Source: Kosakonia quasisacchari (GTDB lineage: Bacteria > Pseudomonadota > Gammaproteobacteria > Enterobacterales > Enterobacteriaceae). From it: a stretch of 64,000 bases of DNA. This document shows, piece after piece, positions 1-10,130 of this stretch. The notes below the pieces were generated by a model. It was not told where the DNA came from and ran no database searches. It was given only the letters and a program-made list of their open reading frames with translations. Within the stretch, counting starts at the first letter, position 1, and the number at the start of each line of letters is the position of its first letter. Made by a program: the position numbers and the translations under genes. Location: the NCBI RefSeq assembly GCF_004331415.1, contig NZ_SJOP01000002.1, forward strand, positions 62,001-126,000, written 5' to 3'.

Positions 1-850
1 CATTTTGATGCGCAACGATGTCGTTTGGCATCAGGTAATACTGCAAATAGGGGTTCGGCAAAAACTCCGGAAAGTGATCCATAATCGGCTTGATGTTGCG
101 CCAGGTTTTTACCCACGAGGGATCCGCGTGTTGCGGATCGGTTTGCGCAGCATCTTCAGTCAGCAGACCAAAACGGGCAACGTGCTCGCGCAGCTCCGGC
201 AGGCGGTCTTCGCCATCCACACGCACTTTGGTAAACCAGCCAAAGTGATTCAAACCGAAGTAATCCACCTCCAGTTTGTGGCGATCAACGCCGAGGATCG
301 CGCCCATATTGCGCATTGCTGCCACCGGCATATCGCAAATATTCAGCACGCGTGCGTTAGGCCGCAGACGGCGCACCCCTTCGGCGACAATCGCTGCCGG
401 ATTGGAGTAGTTAACGATCCAGGCGCTTTTATCAGCGTAACGTTCCACCAAATCGATGAGTTCTACCATCGGTAAAATGGTTCGCAGCCCGTAAGCCAGC
501 CCGCCCGGGCCGCAGGTTTCCTGGCCAACCACACCGTGGCGCAACGGGATCTTTTCATCCTGTTCACGCATTTTGTACTGACCGACGCGCATCTGTGCAA
601 AAACAAAGTGCGCACCGCGAAACGCGGTTTCGGCGTCACTGGTAACGGTAAATTTGATGCTCTGGCTGTGGTCGCGAATCACTTTTTCCACCACTGGCGC
701 AATGGTATTTTGCCGGGTTTCATCAATATCGTAGAGGCGGATTTCCGCCAGCGGAAAATCTTCCAGTCTCACCATCAGGCTTTTGACGATGCCTGGTGTG
801 TAGGTGCTGCCGCCACCGGCGATCGATAAAATAAACGGGGGTTTAATCAT
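1..850 (-). CDS. aglB: 6-phospho-alpha-glucosidase, GH4 family (3' end cut by window edge)
   Basis: Cytoplasmic NAD- and metal-dependent hydrolase that would split phosphorylated alpha-glucosides delivered by the PTS permease encoded 12 bases upstream. The minus-strand reading starts with ATG at 850 and stays open for 283 codons to the window edge; GH4 enzymes run to about 440 residues, so the C-terminal third is missing. Visible GH4 marks are the N-terminal nucleotide-binding stretch SIAGGGSTYTPG, the NYSNP motif, the ICDMP motif that holds the metal-binding Cys, and GLNHFGW with the metal-ligand His. The aglA-aglB order matches the Klebsiella alpha-glucoside (sucrose-isomer) operon. GlvA-type maltose-6-phosphate hydrolase is the alternative; the family is certain, the exact sugar is not. 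Confidence 0.88.
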   Translation of the reverse strand, partial: MIKPPFILSIAGGGSTYTPGIVKSLMVRLEDFPLAEIRLYDIDETRQNTIAPVVEKVIRDHSQSIKFTVTSDAETAFRGAHFVFAQMRVGQYKMREQDEKIPLRHGVVGQETCGPGGLAYGLRTILPMVELIDLVERYADKSAWIVNYSNPAAIVAEGVRRLRPNARVLNICDMPVAAMRNMGAILGVDRHKLEVDYFGLNHFGWFTKVRVDGEDRLPELREHVARFGLLTEDAAQTDPQHADPSWVKTWRNIKPIMDHFPEFLPNPYLQYYLMPNDIVAHQN

Positions 851-862
851 TTCTGGACTCCT

Positions 863-2407
863 TTAGAGAAACATCTCAACCGCTTCTCGCATTTTTTTGA
901 CATGCAGCCCGTAGACCACCTGAACGTTATTACCTTGTTTGATCACGCCTTTTGCGCCTGTCGCTTTTAGCTGCGGCTCATTAATCACCGCCGTGTCTTT
1001 TACCGTTACGCGTAGACGGGTGTAGCAGTTATCCACCACTTCAATATTGGCGCGCCCGCCCAGCCCTTCGATAATCGCTTCGCCAACTGCGTCGTTGTTA
1101 CCTTTGGCCTGATAATCCTGCTTGCTGTAAAGGCGAGTCTCTTCGCTGTCATCCTCTCGCCCTGGTGTTTTCATATCGAAGCGTAAGATCAGGAAACGGA
1201 AGATAACGAAGTAGAGGGCGAACATGATGAGTCCGACGAGGATGTACATCGGCCAGTTGGATTTCTCTGTGCCGAGCGGCAAGTTGTAGAGAATGAAATC
1301 GATAATGCCGTTCGCACCGATGGCATGAACGCCGAACAGTGAAAACAGCATCATGCCAATGCCGGTCAGCACGGCGTGAACCACAAACAGCAGCGGCGCG
1401 ACAAACAGAAATGAGAACTCAATCGGTTCGGTCACGCCCACCAGCAACGAGGTGAGTGCGGCGGGGATCAGAATCGCTTTCGCTGCGGCTTTGCGCTCGG
1501 GTTTCGCGGTGACATACATCGCCAGCGCGGCGGCGGGCAGGCCGAACATTTTACTGATGCCGCGCGCATCCCACACTGCGGTACTGCTTAATTGCGTAAC
1601 GCTGGGGCAAGCCATTTCCGCGAAATAGATATTGCGTGCGCCCTGGTAGGTGCTGCCGCAGACATCCGCTGTACCGCCCAACTCCGTGTACAGGAACGGC
1701 GTGTAAACCAGATGATGCAACCCGGTCGGCACCAGAATGCGCTCCAGAAATCCGTACACCGCGACGCCGAATGGTCCTGCGTCTTTAATCGCCAACGCCA
1801 GCGCGCTGATACCGTGCTGGGCAAAGGGCCAAAGCTCACTCATTACTACGCCGAGCACGATGGACACCGGCAACATAATAATGGCGACGAAACAGTGGCC
1901 GGAGTAAATCGCCATCGCGCCGGAAAACTGCACTCCGGAATATTTATCATACAGATAGCCCGACAGCGCGCCGGTGAGGATCCCGGCGAAAACGCCCATC
2001 TCCAGCACTTGCACGCCCAGCACCATGCTTTGCCCGGCGGCTTTCATCTGCGCGGCGGGGGCCAGCGCGCCCTGCATCTGCAGGGTGACATTCATGGCGT
2101 TGATGAAAACAATGAACGTCACCAGACCAATTAACGCGGCATAGCCTTTATCCCGCGAGGCCAGCCCAACCGGGATACCGACGGCAAATACCAGTGCCAG
2201 GTTAGCCAGCACCGAAACGACGGATTTGGCAATTAACTGGCCGACGTTTTGAATAAACGGGTGACCGAGAAAAGGTAAATATTCGGCCAGGTTGCCGTTG
2301 CCAAAGATATTTCCAAAGGCAATAAACAAACCGACGATGGGCAAAATGAGCACCGGACCAAAGAGGGACTTACCAAAATTTTGTAGGGCATTCACGGCTC
2401 TGGACAT
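863..2407 (-). CDS. aglA: PTS alpha-glucoside-specific EIICB permease
   Basis: Inner-membrane sugar permease that imports and phosphorylates alpha-glucosides. The 514 residues comprise an EIIC membrane domain (about 1-400, many hydrophobic segments, including the GVTEPIEFSFLF signature of the glucose/glucoside family) and a C-terminal EIIB domain (about 435-514) with the phospho-acceptor Cys461 in DNCYTRLRVTV. No EIIA domain is present, so an EIIA of the glucose (Crr) type must serve it. An in-frame ATG lies ten codons upstream, but MSRAVNALQNFGK is the usual start for this family and is used here. It is followed by aglB after 12 bases, a two-gene operon. GlvC/MalX-type maltose specificity cannot be excluded. 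Confidence 0.88.
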   Translation of the reverse strand: MSRAVNALQNFGKSLFGPVLILPIVGLFIAFGNIFGNGNLAEYLPFLGHPFIQNVGQLIAKSVVSVLANLALVFAVGIPVGLASRDKGYAALIGLVTFIVFINAMNVTLQMQGALAPAAQMKAAGQSMVLGVQVLEMGVFAGILTGALSGYLYDKYSGVQFSGAMAIYSGHCFVAIIMLPVSIVLGVVMSELWPFAQHGISALALAIKDAGPFGVAVYGFLERILVPTGLHHLVYTPFLYTELGGTADVCGSTYQGARNIYFAEMACPSVTQLSSTAVWDARGISKMFGLPAAALAMYVTAKPERKAAAKAILIPAALTSLLVGVTEPIEFSFLFVAPLLFVVHAVLTGIGMMLFSLFGVHAIGANGIIDFILYNLPLGTEKSNWPMYILVGLIMFALYFVIFRFLILRFDMKTPGREDDSEETRLYSKQDYQAKGNNDAVGEAIIEGLGGRANIEVVDNCYTRLRVTVKDTAVINEPQLKATGAKGVIKQGNNVQVVYGLHVKKMREAVEMFL

Positions 2408-2521
2408 AATGTTCTCTCTTATTAGAACCGCGCACAAAGGTGCACAGACCGCTTAACGTTAGCAGCCAGTGATAAGAAATATCCAGCTATCTTATTGTTT
2501 TAAAAACAAATGACCCATAAC

Positions 2522-2558
2522 GTAACATGTTACATTGCGGGGTGTGATCGGGTTAACA
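2522..2558. promoter_or_regulatory. Perfect 12-base palindrome plus CRP-like site between aglA and yfhM
   Basis: GTAACATGTTAC (2522-2533) is a perfect inverted repeat of the kind bound by sugar-responsive repressors. Next to it, TGTGA-N6-TAACA (2543-2558) matches the CRP consensus TGTGA-N6-TCACA at nine of ten positions. They lie 115-150 bases upstream of aglA and 130-170 upstream of yfhM. Catabolite control and a local repressor fit a PTS operon better than yfhM. No regulator gene is visible in the window. Confidence 0.45.
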
Positions 2559-2689
2559 GCGAGGGTGAAGAACGTTAAGTGCGCTTTGCGAGGCGCTTTC
2601 CAGAATTCATCGGCGGTTTTGAAATTGTCACGGTTGCGCATAATAATGTGTGAGCCTCTTTCAACAGGTTACTTAACCAGGGATAACGA

Positions 2690-5600
2690 ATGAAACCGCT
2701 ATGTCTTGCGGCGCTGACTCTTGCGCTCGTCACCACCTTTACGCTCGTGGGCTGCGATGATAACGATAAGCCTCAGGCCGCCAGCGCACCCGAATCGAAA
2801 GCTGCGCCAGCGGCAGAGCAAAAAACACAGACGGCTATCCCGCAGGATAAAGCGAAGCTGGCTCAGCTTGCCGCACGCAGCGAAGGCAAACCGTTAACGC
2901 TGCTGGATGCCTCTGAAGTGCAGCTGGACGGCGCGGCGACGTTAGTGCTGACCTTCTCGGTGCCGCTGGATCCTGACCAGAACTTTGCTTCCGCCGTGCA
3001 TCTGGTGGATAAAAAAAGTGGCAAAGTCGATGGCGCCTGGGAACTGGCACCAAACCTGAAAGAGCTGCGCCTGCGCCATCTCGAACCTAACCGCGAGCTG
3101 CTGGTATCAGTTGATAAAGGGCTGCTGGCGTTGAACAAGGCTACTTTCGCTAGCGATTACGAAAAAACAATCACCACCCGCGATGTGCAACCGAGTGTTG
3201 GTTTCGCCAGCCGTGGTTCGCTGCTGCCAGGAAAAGTGGTGGACGGGCTGCCGGTGATGGCGCTGAACGTGGACAGCGTTGACGTCAATTTTTACCGCGT
3301 GAAACCGGAATCGCTGGCCGCGTTTATCAGCCAGTGGGAGTACCGCAGTTCGCTATCGAACTGGGAATCTGAAACGCTACTGAAAATGGCTGACCTGGTT
3401 TACACCGGTCGTTTCGATCTCAACCCAACCCGCAACACACGTGAAAAACTGCTGTTGCCGCTTAGCGGTATCCAGCCGTTACAGCAAACCGGTGTTTACA
3501 TCGCGGTGATGAACCAGGCCGGACATTACAACTACAGCAATGCCGCCACCTTGTTCACCCTCAGTAACATTGGCCTTTCTGCGCACCGTTACCACAACCG
3601 GCTGGATATCTTCACTCAGGGGCTGGAAAACGGCGCTGCGCTCGCCGGTATTGAAGTGATGCTGCTGAACGAGAAAGGGCAAACTCTGGCGCAGGCCACC
3701 AGCGATAGCGATGGTCATGCCACACTCAATACCGATAAAGACGCGGCGTTGATCCTTGCGCGCAAAGCGGGTGAAACCACGCTGCTGGATCTGAAATTAC
3801 CAGCGCTGGATCTTGCCGAGTTCGCCATCGCAGGCGATCCGGGCTACAGCAAACAGTTCTTTATGTTCGGCCCGCGCGATCTCTATCGCCCTGGTGAAAC
3901 GGTGATCCTTAATGGCCTGCTGCGTGACAGCGACGGCAAGCCTCTGGCAGAGCAGCCGGTAAAACTTGAGGTGGTGAAACCGGACGGGCAGGTGATCCGC
4001 ACGGTGGTTAGCCAACCGCAAAATGGGCTGTACCAGTTTACTTACCCGCTGGAAGCCAGCGCGCAAACCGGCATGTGGCACATCCGTGCGAACACCGGTG
4101 ATAATCTTTCTCGTGAGTGGAGTTTTCACGTTGAAGATTTCATGCCAGAGCGCATGGCGCTGAATATTACACCGCAGCCAGAGCCTGTTGAGCCTGCTGC
4201 GGATGTGGTGTTTAACATTGACGGGCACTATCTCTACGGCGCGCCCGCCAGCGGTAACAGCCTGCAAGGCCAGCTGTTCCTGCGCCCGCTGCGCGAAGCC
4301 GTTCCCGCACTGCCGGGTTTCCAGTTTGGCGATATTGCCGAAGAGAACCTGAGCCGCAGCCTGGATGAAGTGCATCTGACGCTGGATAAACAAGGGCAGG
4401 GCGAAATCACCACGCCGAGCCAGTGGCAGGATGCGCACTCGCCGTTGCAGGTGATTTTACAAGCCAGCTTGCTGGAATCAGGTGGCCGCCCGGTGACACG
4501 CCGTGCAGAACAGGCTATCTGGCCCGCGCAAGCGCTGCCGGGCATTCGTCCGCAGTTTGCCTCCAAAGCGGTGTATGACTACCGCACTGACACCACCGTG
4601 AACCAACCGATTGTCGATGAGGGCAGCAATGCTGCTTTTGACATCGTCTATGCCGATGCCAGTGGCGCGAAAAAAGCGGTCAGCGATTTGCAGGTGCGCT
4701 TGATTCGTGAACGCCGCGATTACTTCTGGAACTGGTCGGAAAGCGAAGGCTGGCAATCGCAATTCGACCAGAAAGATCTGGTGGAAGGCGAACAGAACCT
4801 GACGCTGGCGGCAGATGAAACCGGAAAAGTCAGTTTCCCGGTGGACTGGGGTTCTTACCGCCTGGAAGTGAAAGGGCCGGATGACACCATCAGTAGCGTG
4901 CGCTTCTGGGCCGGTTACAGCTGGCAGGACAACACCGATGGCGCGGGTGCGGCAAGGCCGGATCGCGTCACCATGAAACTGGATAAACCGGCCTACAAAC
5001 CGGGCGATACCATCAAATTGCACGTCACCGCGCCTGCCGCAGGAAAAGGCTACGCGATGATCGAATCCAGCGAAGGTCCGCTGTGGTGGAAAGAGATCGA
5101 TGTGCCGGCAGAGGGCGTTGATCTGAGTATCCCGGTCGATCAGAAATGGCAGCGCCACGATCTCTACATCAGCACGCTGGTGGTACGCCCTGGCGATAAA
5201 TCGAAATCCGCCACGCCAAAACGTGCGGTAGGTTTACTGCATCTGCCGATGGGCGATGAGAACCGCCGCCTGGATGTGACGCTCGATGCGCCGCAGAAAA
5301 TGCGTCCTAACCAACCCCTGACGGTGAAAGTTAAAGCGGCGGTTAAAAACGGCGCCACGCCAAAACAGATCAACGTGCTGCTGTCCGCCGTGGACAGCGG
5401 TGTGCTGAACATTACCGATTATGTGACGCCGGATCCGTGGCAGGGCTTTTTCGGCCAGAAACGCTACGGTGCGGATATCTACGATATTTACGGCCAGGTG
5501 ATTGAAGGGCAGGGACGTCTGGCGGCGCTGCGCTTTGGCGGCGATGGCGACGAGCTTAACCGCGGCGGCAAACCGCCGGTCAACCATGTCACCATTATTG

Positions 5601-7654
5601 CTCAGCAGGCACAGCCGGTAATGCTTGATGAAAATGGCGAAGGTACAGTGAGCTTGCCGATTGGCGATTTCAACGGTGAACTGCGCGTGATGGCGCAAGC
5701 CTGGACGGCGGAAGACTTTGGCAGTAACGAAAGTAAAGTGATTGTTGCCGCACCGGTGATTGCGGATCTCAATATGCCCCGTTTCCTCGGCAGCGGCGAT
5801 ACGTCTCGCCTGACGCTGGATCTGACTAACCTGACCGATCAACCGCAAACGCTCAATGTCGCGCTGACTGCGAGCGGCCTGCTGGCACTGGAAAGCGGTC
5901 AACCGGAACCGGTTAAGCTTGCTGCCGGAGAGCGCACCACGCTGTTTATTCCAGTGAGCGCGCTGGAGGGATTTGGCGATGGTGAGATCAGCGCACAAAT
6001 CAGTGGCCTGACATTACCGGGTGAAACGTTCGCACCGCAGCAAAAACAGTGGAAAATCGGCGTGCGTCCACCGTTCGCGGCACAGACTGTCAATAGTGGT
6101 GTGATGCTCAATCCGGGTGAGAGCTGGCATACACCGGGGCAGCACCTTGCCAATATTTCACCTGTGACGTTGCAAGGGCGCTTACTGCTTAGCGGCAAGC
6201 CGCCGCTGAACCTGGCGCGCTATATCGAAGAATTGCGTGCTTATCCGTACGGCTGTCTTGAACAGACCACCAGCGGGTTGTTCCCGTCGCTTTATACCAA
6301 CGCCGCGCAGTTGAAAGCGCTGGGTATTAAAGGCGACAGCGATGAGCAGCGCCGCGCGGCGGTGGATATAGGCATCTCCCGCCTGCTGCAAATGCAGCGC
6401 GAAGATGGCGGTTTCGCGCTGTGGGACAAGAGCGGGCCGGAAGAGTACTGGTTGACGGCGTACGTCACCGACTTCCTGGTTAGCGCGTCTGCGCAGGGGT
6501 ATAGCGTGCCTATGGACGCGCTGAATAACGCCAATAACCGCTTACTGCGCTATTTGCAGGATCCGGCGGCCATGTCCATTCGCTATACCGACGATGCTCC
6601 GGCAACCAAGTTCGCCGTACAAAGCTATGCCGGTCTGGTGCTGGCGCGTCAGCAGAAAGCGCCATTAGGCGCACTGCGTGAAATTTGGCAGCGTCATGAG
6701 CAGGCCAAAGCGGCGCTGCCTTTGATGCAGCTTGGCGTGGCGCTGAAACTGATGGGCGATGCGCAGCGCAGCGAACAATCGTTAGCGCTGGCGCTGAAAA
6801 CGTCTCGCCCGCAGTCTGGTCACTGGCTGGCTGACTACGGCAGCGAACTGCGTGATGACGCATTGATGCTGGCGCTGCTGGAAGAGAATAACCTGCTGCC
6901 ACAAGAGCAGCCGCGTCTGCTGGCGACGCTCGCCGAGCAGGCCTACGGCCAGCGCTGGTTGTCGACACAGGAGAGCAACGCGCTGTTTATGGCCGGGCGT
7001 AATCTGCAAAACGCCACTGGCGCGTGGCAGGCACAAACCTCCCTTGATGCAGCAGGGCTCGGTGGCGATCGTCCGCAAAGCCGCAATCTCAGTGCCGATC
7101 AACTGGGGGCATTGCAGGTTACCAATAGCGGCAGCACACCGCTGTGGTTGCGTCTCGACAGTACCGGTTATCCGGAACAGGCACCTGCGCCGTCCGGGAA
7201 GGTATTAAAAATTGAGCGTACGTTCCTGGGAACCGATGGTCGCAGTAAATCGCTTTCGTCACTGAAAAGCGGTGAACTGGTGCTGGTGCGTCTCGACGTG
7301 AACGCCAGCCAGAATGTACCGGACGCGTTGGTGGTTGATTTACTGCCTGCTGGACTGGAGCTGGAAAACCAGAACCTCGCCGATAGCAGCGCCAGTTTGC
7401 AAGATAGCGGCAGTGAAGTGCAGGATCTGCTGAATCGCATGCAACAAGTGGATATCCAGCATATGGAGTTTCGTGATGACCGTTTTGTTGCTGCGGTGCC
7501 GGTAAATGCAGGGGAGTGGGTCACGCTGGTCTACCTGGCCCGCGCGGTTACGCCTGGCACCTATCAGGTTCCTGCTCCACAGGTGGAGTCAATGTATGTT
7601 CCGCAGTGGCGCGCGACCGGGGCGACCAGTGGTCCGCTGATTATCGTACCGTAA
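2690..7654 (+). CDS. yfhM: Bacterial alpha-2-macroglobulin lipoprotein (YfhM/ECAM)
   Basis: Periplasmic protease trap, thought to protect the cell from host or competitor proteases after the outer membrane is breached. The 1654 residues match E. coli YfhM (about 1653). A lipoprotein signal ends at the lipobox LVGC near residue 22, with Asp residues directly after the Cys, which predicts retention in the inner membrane. The thioester motif CLEQ is intact at Cys1189-Gln1192, so the protein should be able to trap proteases covalently. The middle carries the repeated macroglobulin beta-domains, and the C-terminal part holds the helical thioester domain. pbpC starts one base after the stop codon, the conserved pairing that links the trap to peptidoglycan repair by PBP1C. 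Confidence 0.95.
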   Translation: MKPLCLAALTLALVTTFTLVGCDDNDKPQAASAPESKAAPAAEQKTQTAIPQDKAKLAQLAARSEGKPLTLLDASEVQLDGAATLVLTFSVPLDPDQNFASAVHLVDKKSGKVDGAWELAPNLKELRLRHLEPNRELLVSVDKGLLALNKATFASDYEKTITTRDVQPSVGFASRGSLLPGKVVDGLPVMALNVDSVDVNFYRVKPESLAAFISQWEYRSSLSNWESETLLKMADLVYTGRFDLNPTRNTREKLLLPLSGIQPLQQTGVYIAVMNQAGHYNYSNAATLFTLSNIGLSAHRYHNRLDIFTQGLENGAALAGIEVMLLNEKGQTLAQATSDSDGHATLNTDKDAALILARKAGETTLLDLKLPALDLAEFAIAGDPGYSKQFFMFGPRDLYRPGETVILNGLLRDSDGKPLAEQPVKLEVVKPDGQVIRTVVSQPQNGLYQFTYPLEASAQTGMWHIRANTGDNLSREWSFHVEDFMPERMALNITPQPEPVEPAADVVFNIDGHYLYGAPASGNSLQGQLFLRPLREAVPALPGFQFGDIAEENLSRSLDEVHLTLDKQGQGEITTPSQWQDAHSPLQVILQASLLESGGRPVTRRAEQAIWPAQALPGIRPQFASKAVYDYRTDTTVNQPIVDEGSNAAFDIVYADASGAKKAVSDLQVRLIRERRDYFWNWSESEGWQSQFDQKDLVEGEQNLTLAADETGKVSFPVDWGSYRLEVKGPDDTISSVRFWAGYSWQDNTDGAGAARPDRVTMKLDKPAYKPGDTIKLHVTAPAAGKGYAMIESSEGPLWWKEIDVPAEGVDLSIPVDQKWQRHDLYISTLVVRPGDKSKSATPKRAVGLLHLPMGDENRRLDVTLDAPQKMRPNQPLTVKVKAAVKNGATPKQINVLLSAVDSGVLNITDYVTPDPWQGFFGQKRYGADIYDIYGQVIEGQGRLAALRFGGDGDELNRGGKPPVNHVTIIAQQAQPVMLDENGEGTVSLPIGDFNGELRVMAQAWTAEDFGSNESKVIVAAPVIADLNMPRFLGSGDTSRLTLDLTNLTDQPQTLNVALTASGLLALESGQPEPVKLAAGERTTLFIPVSALEGFGDGEISAQISGLTLPGETFAPQQKQWKIGVRPPFAAQTVNSGVMLNPGESWHTPGQHLANISPVTLQGRLLLSGKPPLNLARYIEELRAYPYGCLEQTTSGLFPSLYTNAAQLKALGIKGDSDEQRRAAVDIGISRLLQMQREDGGFALWDKSGPEEYWLTAYVTDFLVSASAQGYSVPMDALNNANNRLLRYLQDPAAMSIRYTDDAPATKFAVQSYAGLVLARQQKAPLGALREIWQRHEQAKAALPLMQLGVALKLMGDAQRSEQSLALALKTSRPQSGHWLADYGSELRDDALMLALLEENNLLPQEQPRLLATLAEQAYGQRWLSTQESNALFMAGRNLQNATGAWQAQTSLDAAGLGGDRPQSRNLSADQLGALQVTNSGSTPLWLRLDSTGYPEQAPAPSGKVLKIERTFLGTDGRSKSLSSLKSGELVLVRLDVNASQNVPDALVVDLLPAGLELENQNLADSSASLQDSGSEVQDLLNRMQQVDIQHMEFRDDRFVAAVPVNAGEWVTLVYLARAVTPGTYQVPAPQVESMYVPQWRATGATSGPLIIVP

Positions 7655-7655
7655 C

Positions 7656-9980
7656 GTGAGGATTGTACATCTGATACGCACCCGCTGGCGCTGGCTGGTG
7701 GGTGTTCCGCTGCTGTTGGTATTGGGCGTTATGACTGCTGATAAGATCTGGCCGTTGCCGCTTAGCGAGGTTGATCCGGCGCGGGTAGTCGTGGCCGAAG
7801 ACGGTACGCCGCTGTGGCGCTTTGCCGATGCCGACGGTATCTGGCGCTACCCGGTCACCATCGAAGAGGTATCGCCACACTATCTGCAGGCGCTGATCCA
7901 GTATGAAGATCGCTGGTTCTGGGCACATCCGGGGGTGAATCCACTGTCGATTGCGCGTGCAGCCTGGCAGGATCTGCGTTCCGGCCATGTTGTTTCCGGC
8001 GGCAGTACGTTGACAATGCAGGTTGCTCGCTTGCTCGATCCGCATCCGCGTACTTTCGGCGGCAAGGTGCGTCAGCTGTGGCGGGCGCTGCAACTGGAGT
8101 GGCACCTCTCAAAACGTGAAATACTCACGCTTTATCTGAACCGCGCGCCGTTTGGCGGCACGTTGCAAGGCGTGGGCGCAGCGAGTTGGGCTTATTTAGG
8201 TAAACCGCCTGCGAAGCTCAGCTATTCCGAAGCGGCGCTGTTAGCGGTTTTACCGCAGGCACCCAGCCGCTTACGCCCGGATCGCTGGCCGCAACGGGCG
8301 CAGGCTGCGCGCGACAAAGTGCTGGATCGCATGGTGTCGCAAAAGGTGTGGTCGGCAACGCAGGTGGCAGAGTCACGCGAAGAACCTGTCTGGCTGGCTC
8401 CGCGTCAGATGCCGCAACTGGCACCGCTCTTCGCCCGGCGGATGCTTGGTGAAAGCAAGGCGCTGAAAATCACCACCACGCTGAATGCCAGCCTGCAACG
8501 TCAGCTTGAAGATCTGGCGTTAAATGTGAAAAGCCGCCTGCCAGCTCGCAGCTCGCTGGCGATAATCGTCGTTGACCACACGGATATGAAAGTGCGCGGT
8601 TGGGTTGGCTCCGTGGATATTAATGACGACAGCCGTTTCAGCCATGTGGATATGGTCAGCGCCATTCGTTCACCGGGCTCGGTGTTAAAACCTTTTATTT
8701 ATGGTCTCGCGCTGGATGAGGGGCTGATTCATCCGGCCTCGCTGTTACAGGATGTGCCGCGCCGGGTGGGCGATTATCGACCCGGTAATTTTGACAGCGG
8801 TTTCCATGGCCCGGTAAGCATGAATGAAGCGCTGGTACGTTCTCTTAATTTACCGGCGGTGCAAGTGCTGGAAGCCTACGGACCGAAAAAATTTGCCGGA
8901 AATCTGCGCAACGTCGGTTTGCCGTTGATTTTGCCGACGGGAGCGGAACCCAATCTGTCGCTGATCCTCGGCGGCGCAGGTGCGCGGCTGGAAGATATTG
9001 CCGCGGCTTATACGGCGTTTGCCCGTGAGGGGAAAGCGGGAAGCCTGCGTCTGACACCCGACGCCCCGCTGATGGAGCGACGGTTGATGTCGCCGGGCGC
9101 AGCATGGATTATTCGCCGCATTCTCGCCGGAGAAGCTCAACCGGTGCCAGATGAAGCGTTGCCGCAAGTGGTGCCGCTGGCGTGGAAAACCGGCACTAGC
9201 TATGGCTATCGCGATGCATGGGCGATAGGGATTAATGCTCGCTACGTGATAGGCATCTGGACGGGGCGACCTGACGGTACGCCCGTTGCCGGGCAGTTCG
9301 GTTTTGCCAGCGCGGTGCCGTTACTTAACCAGGTCAATAATCTGTTGCAGCCGCGCTCAGCGCTTGAACAGGCGAGACTGCCGCGCGACCCGCGCCCGCA
9401 AACAGTCAGCAGCGGCGTCATTTGTTGGCCTGGTGGGCAAAGCTTACCTTCCGGCGACAGCAATTGTCGCCGTCGACTCACTACCTGGCTGTTGGACGGT
9501 AGCCAGCCGCCAACGCTGTTATTGCCGGAGCAGGAAGGCGGGCATGGGATCAATTTCCCGCTCTGGCTGAATAAAGAGGGGCGAAGGGTTGCCGCAGATT
9601 GCCCTAACGCACAGCAGAAAACATGGATCGCCTGGCCGTTGCCGCTGGAGCCGTGGCTACCCGCTGGTGAACGCCGTGCAGCCCGTTTACCGACGGCGGA
9701 TAAACGCTGCCCGCCTCGTGACGATAACGCACCGCCGCCACTGTTATTAAGCGGCGTGCGTGAAGGTGCGGTTATCAAACGCATTCCCGGCCAGGCATTT
9801 GCCTTGCTACCGCTACAAAGCAGCGGTGGTGAAGGCGGGCGTTGGTGGTTTTTGAATGGTGAACCTTTAGCCTCGCATAGCACCTTATTGAGCCTGAAAC
9901 TTGATAAAAGCGGGGAGTATCAGATATTGGTTATGGATGATGCAGGGCTGATTGCGTCAGTGCAGTTTGCTGTGCAATAA
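7656..9980 (+). CDS. pbpC: Penicillin-binding protein 1C, bifunctional peptidoglycan synthase
   Basis: Class A penicillin-binding protein anchored in the inner membrane by one segment near residues 12-30. The glycosyltransferase domain carries the EDRWFWAHPG motif with catalytic Glu84. The transpeptidase domain has the SxxK motif at Ser342-Lys345 and KTGTS at 511-515. The tail (about 690-774) looks like the BiPBP_C domain typical of PBP1C. It starts with GTG one base after the yfhM stop, so translation is probably coupled. At 774 residues it matches the E. coli protein (770). Confidence 0.95.
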   Translation: MRIVHLIRTRWRWLVGVPLLLVLGVMTADKIWPLPLSEVDPARVVVAEDGTPLWRFADADGIWRYPVTIEEVSPHYLQALIQYEDRWFWAHPGVNPLSIARAAWQDLRSGHVVSGGSTLTMQVARLLDPHPRTFGGKVRQLWRALQLEWHLSKREILTLYLNRAPFGGTLQGVGAASWAYLGKPPAKLSYSEAALLAVLPQAPSRLRPDRWPQRAQAARDKVLDRMVSQKVWSATQVAESREEPVWLAPRQMPQLAPLFARRMLGESKALKITTTLNASLQRQLEDLALNVKSRLPARSSLAIIVVDHTDMKVRGWVGSVDINDDSRFSHVDMVSAIRSPGSVLKPFIYGLALDEGLIHPASLLQDVPRRVGDYRPGNFDSGFHGPVSMNEALVRSLNLPAVQVLEAYGPKKFAGNLRNVGLPLILPTGAEPNLSLILGGAGARLEDIAAAYTAFAREGKAGSLRLTPDAPLMERRLMSPGAAWIIRRILAGEAQPVPDEALPQVVPLAWKTGTSYGYRDAWAIGINARYVIGIWTGRPDGTPVAGQFGFASAVPLLNQVNNLLQPRSALEQARLPRDPRPQTVSSGVICWPGGQSLPSGDSNCRRRLTTWLLDGSQPPTLLLPEQEGGHGINFPLWLNKEGRRVAADCPNAQQKTWIAWPLPLEPWLPAGERRAARLPTADKRCPPRDDNAPPPLLLSGVREGAVIKRIPGQAFALLPLQSSGGEGGRWWFLNGEPLASHSTLLSLKLDKSGEYQILVMDDAGLIASVQFAVQ

Positions 9981-10054
9981 CCGATGAAATGGCGCTGTTG
10001 ATGGGAAGTGTTGCTAAAAATAGTCTCATTTTAAAAAAATGTTACCTTCATCCA

Positions 10055-10083
10055 TAGGCAACGCCCATATTGCTCTTTATAAT
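10055..10083 (+). promoter_or_regulatory. Candidate sigma-70 promoter of ndk
   Basis: A consensus -10 element TATAAT (10078-10083) follows TAGGCA (10055-10060, four of six matches to TTGACA) with a 17-base spacer. The predicted start point lies about 40 bases before the ndk ATG. Nothing else of note is seen in the pbpC-ndk gap. Confidence 0.6.
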
Positions 10084-10130
10084 CCGCGCCACATCTATTC
10101 AGGGCAACAGAACAACTTACAGAGGTAAAC

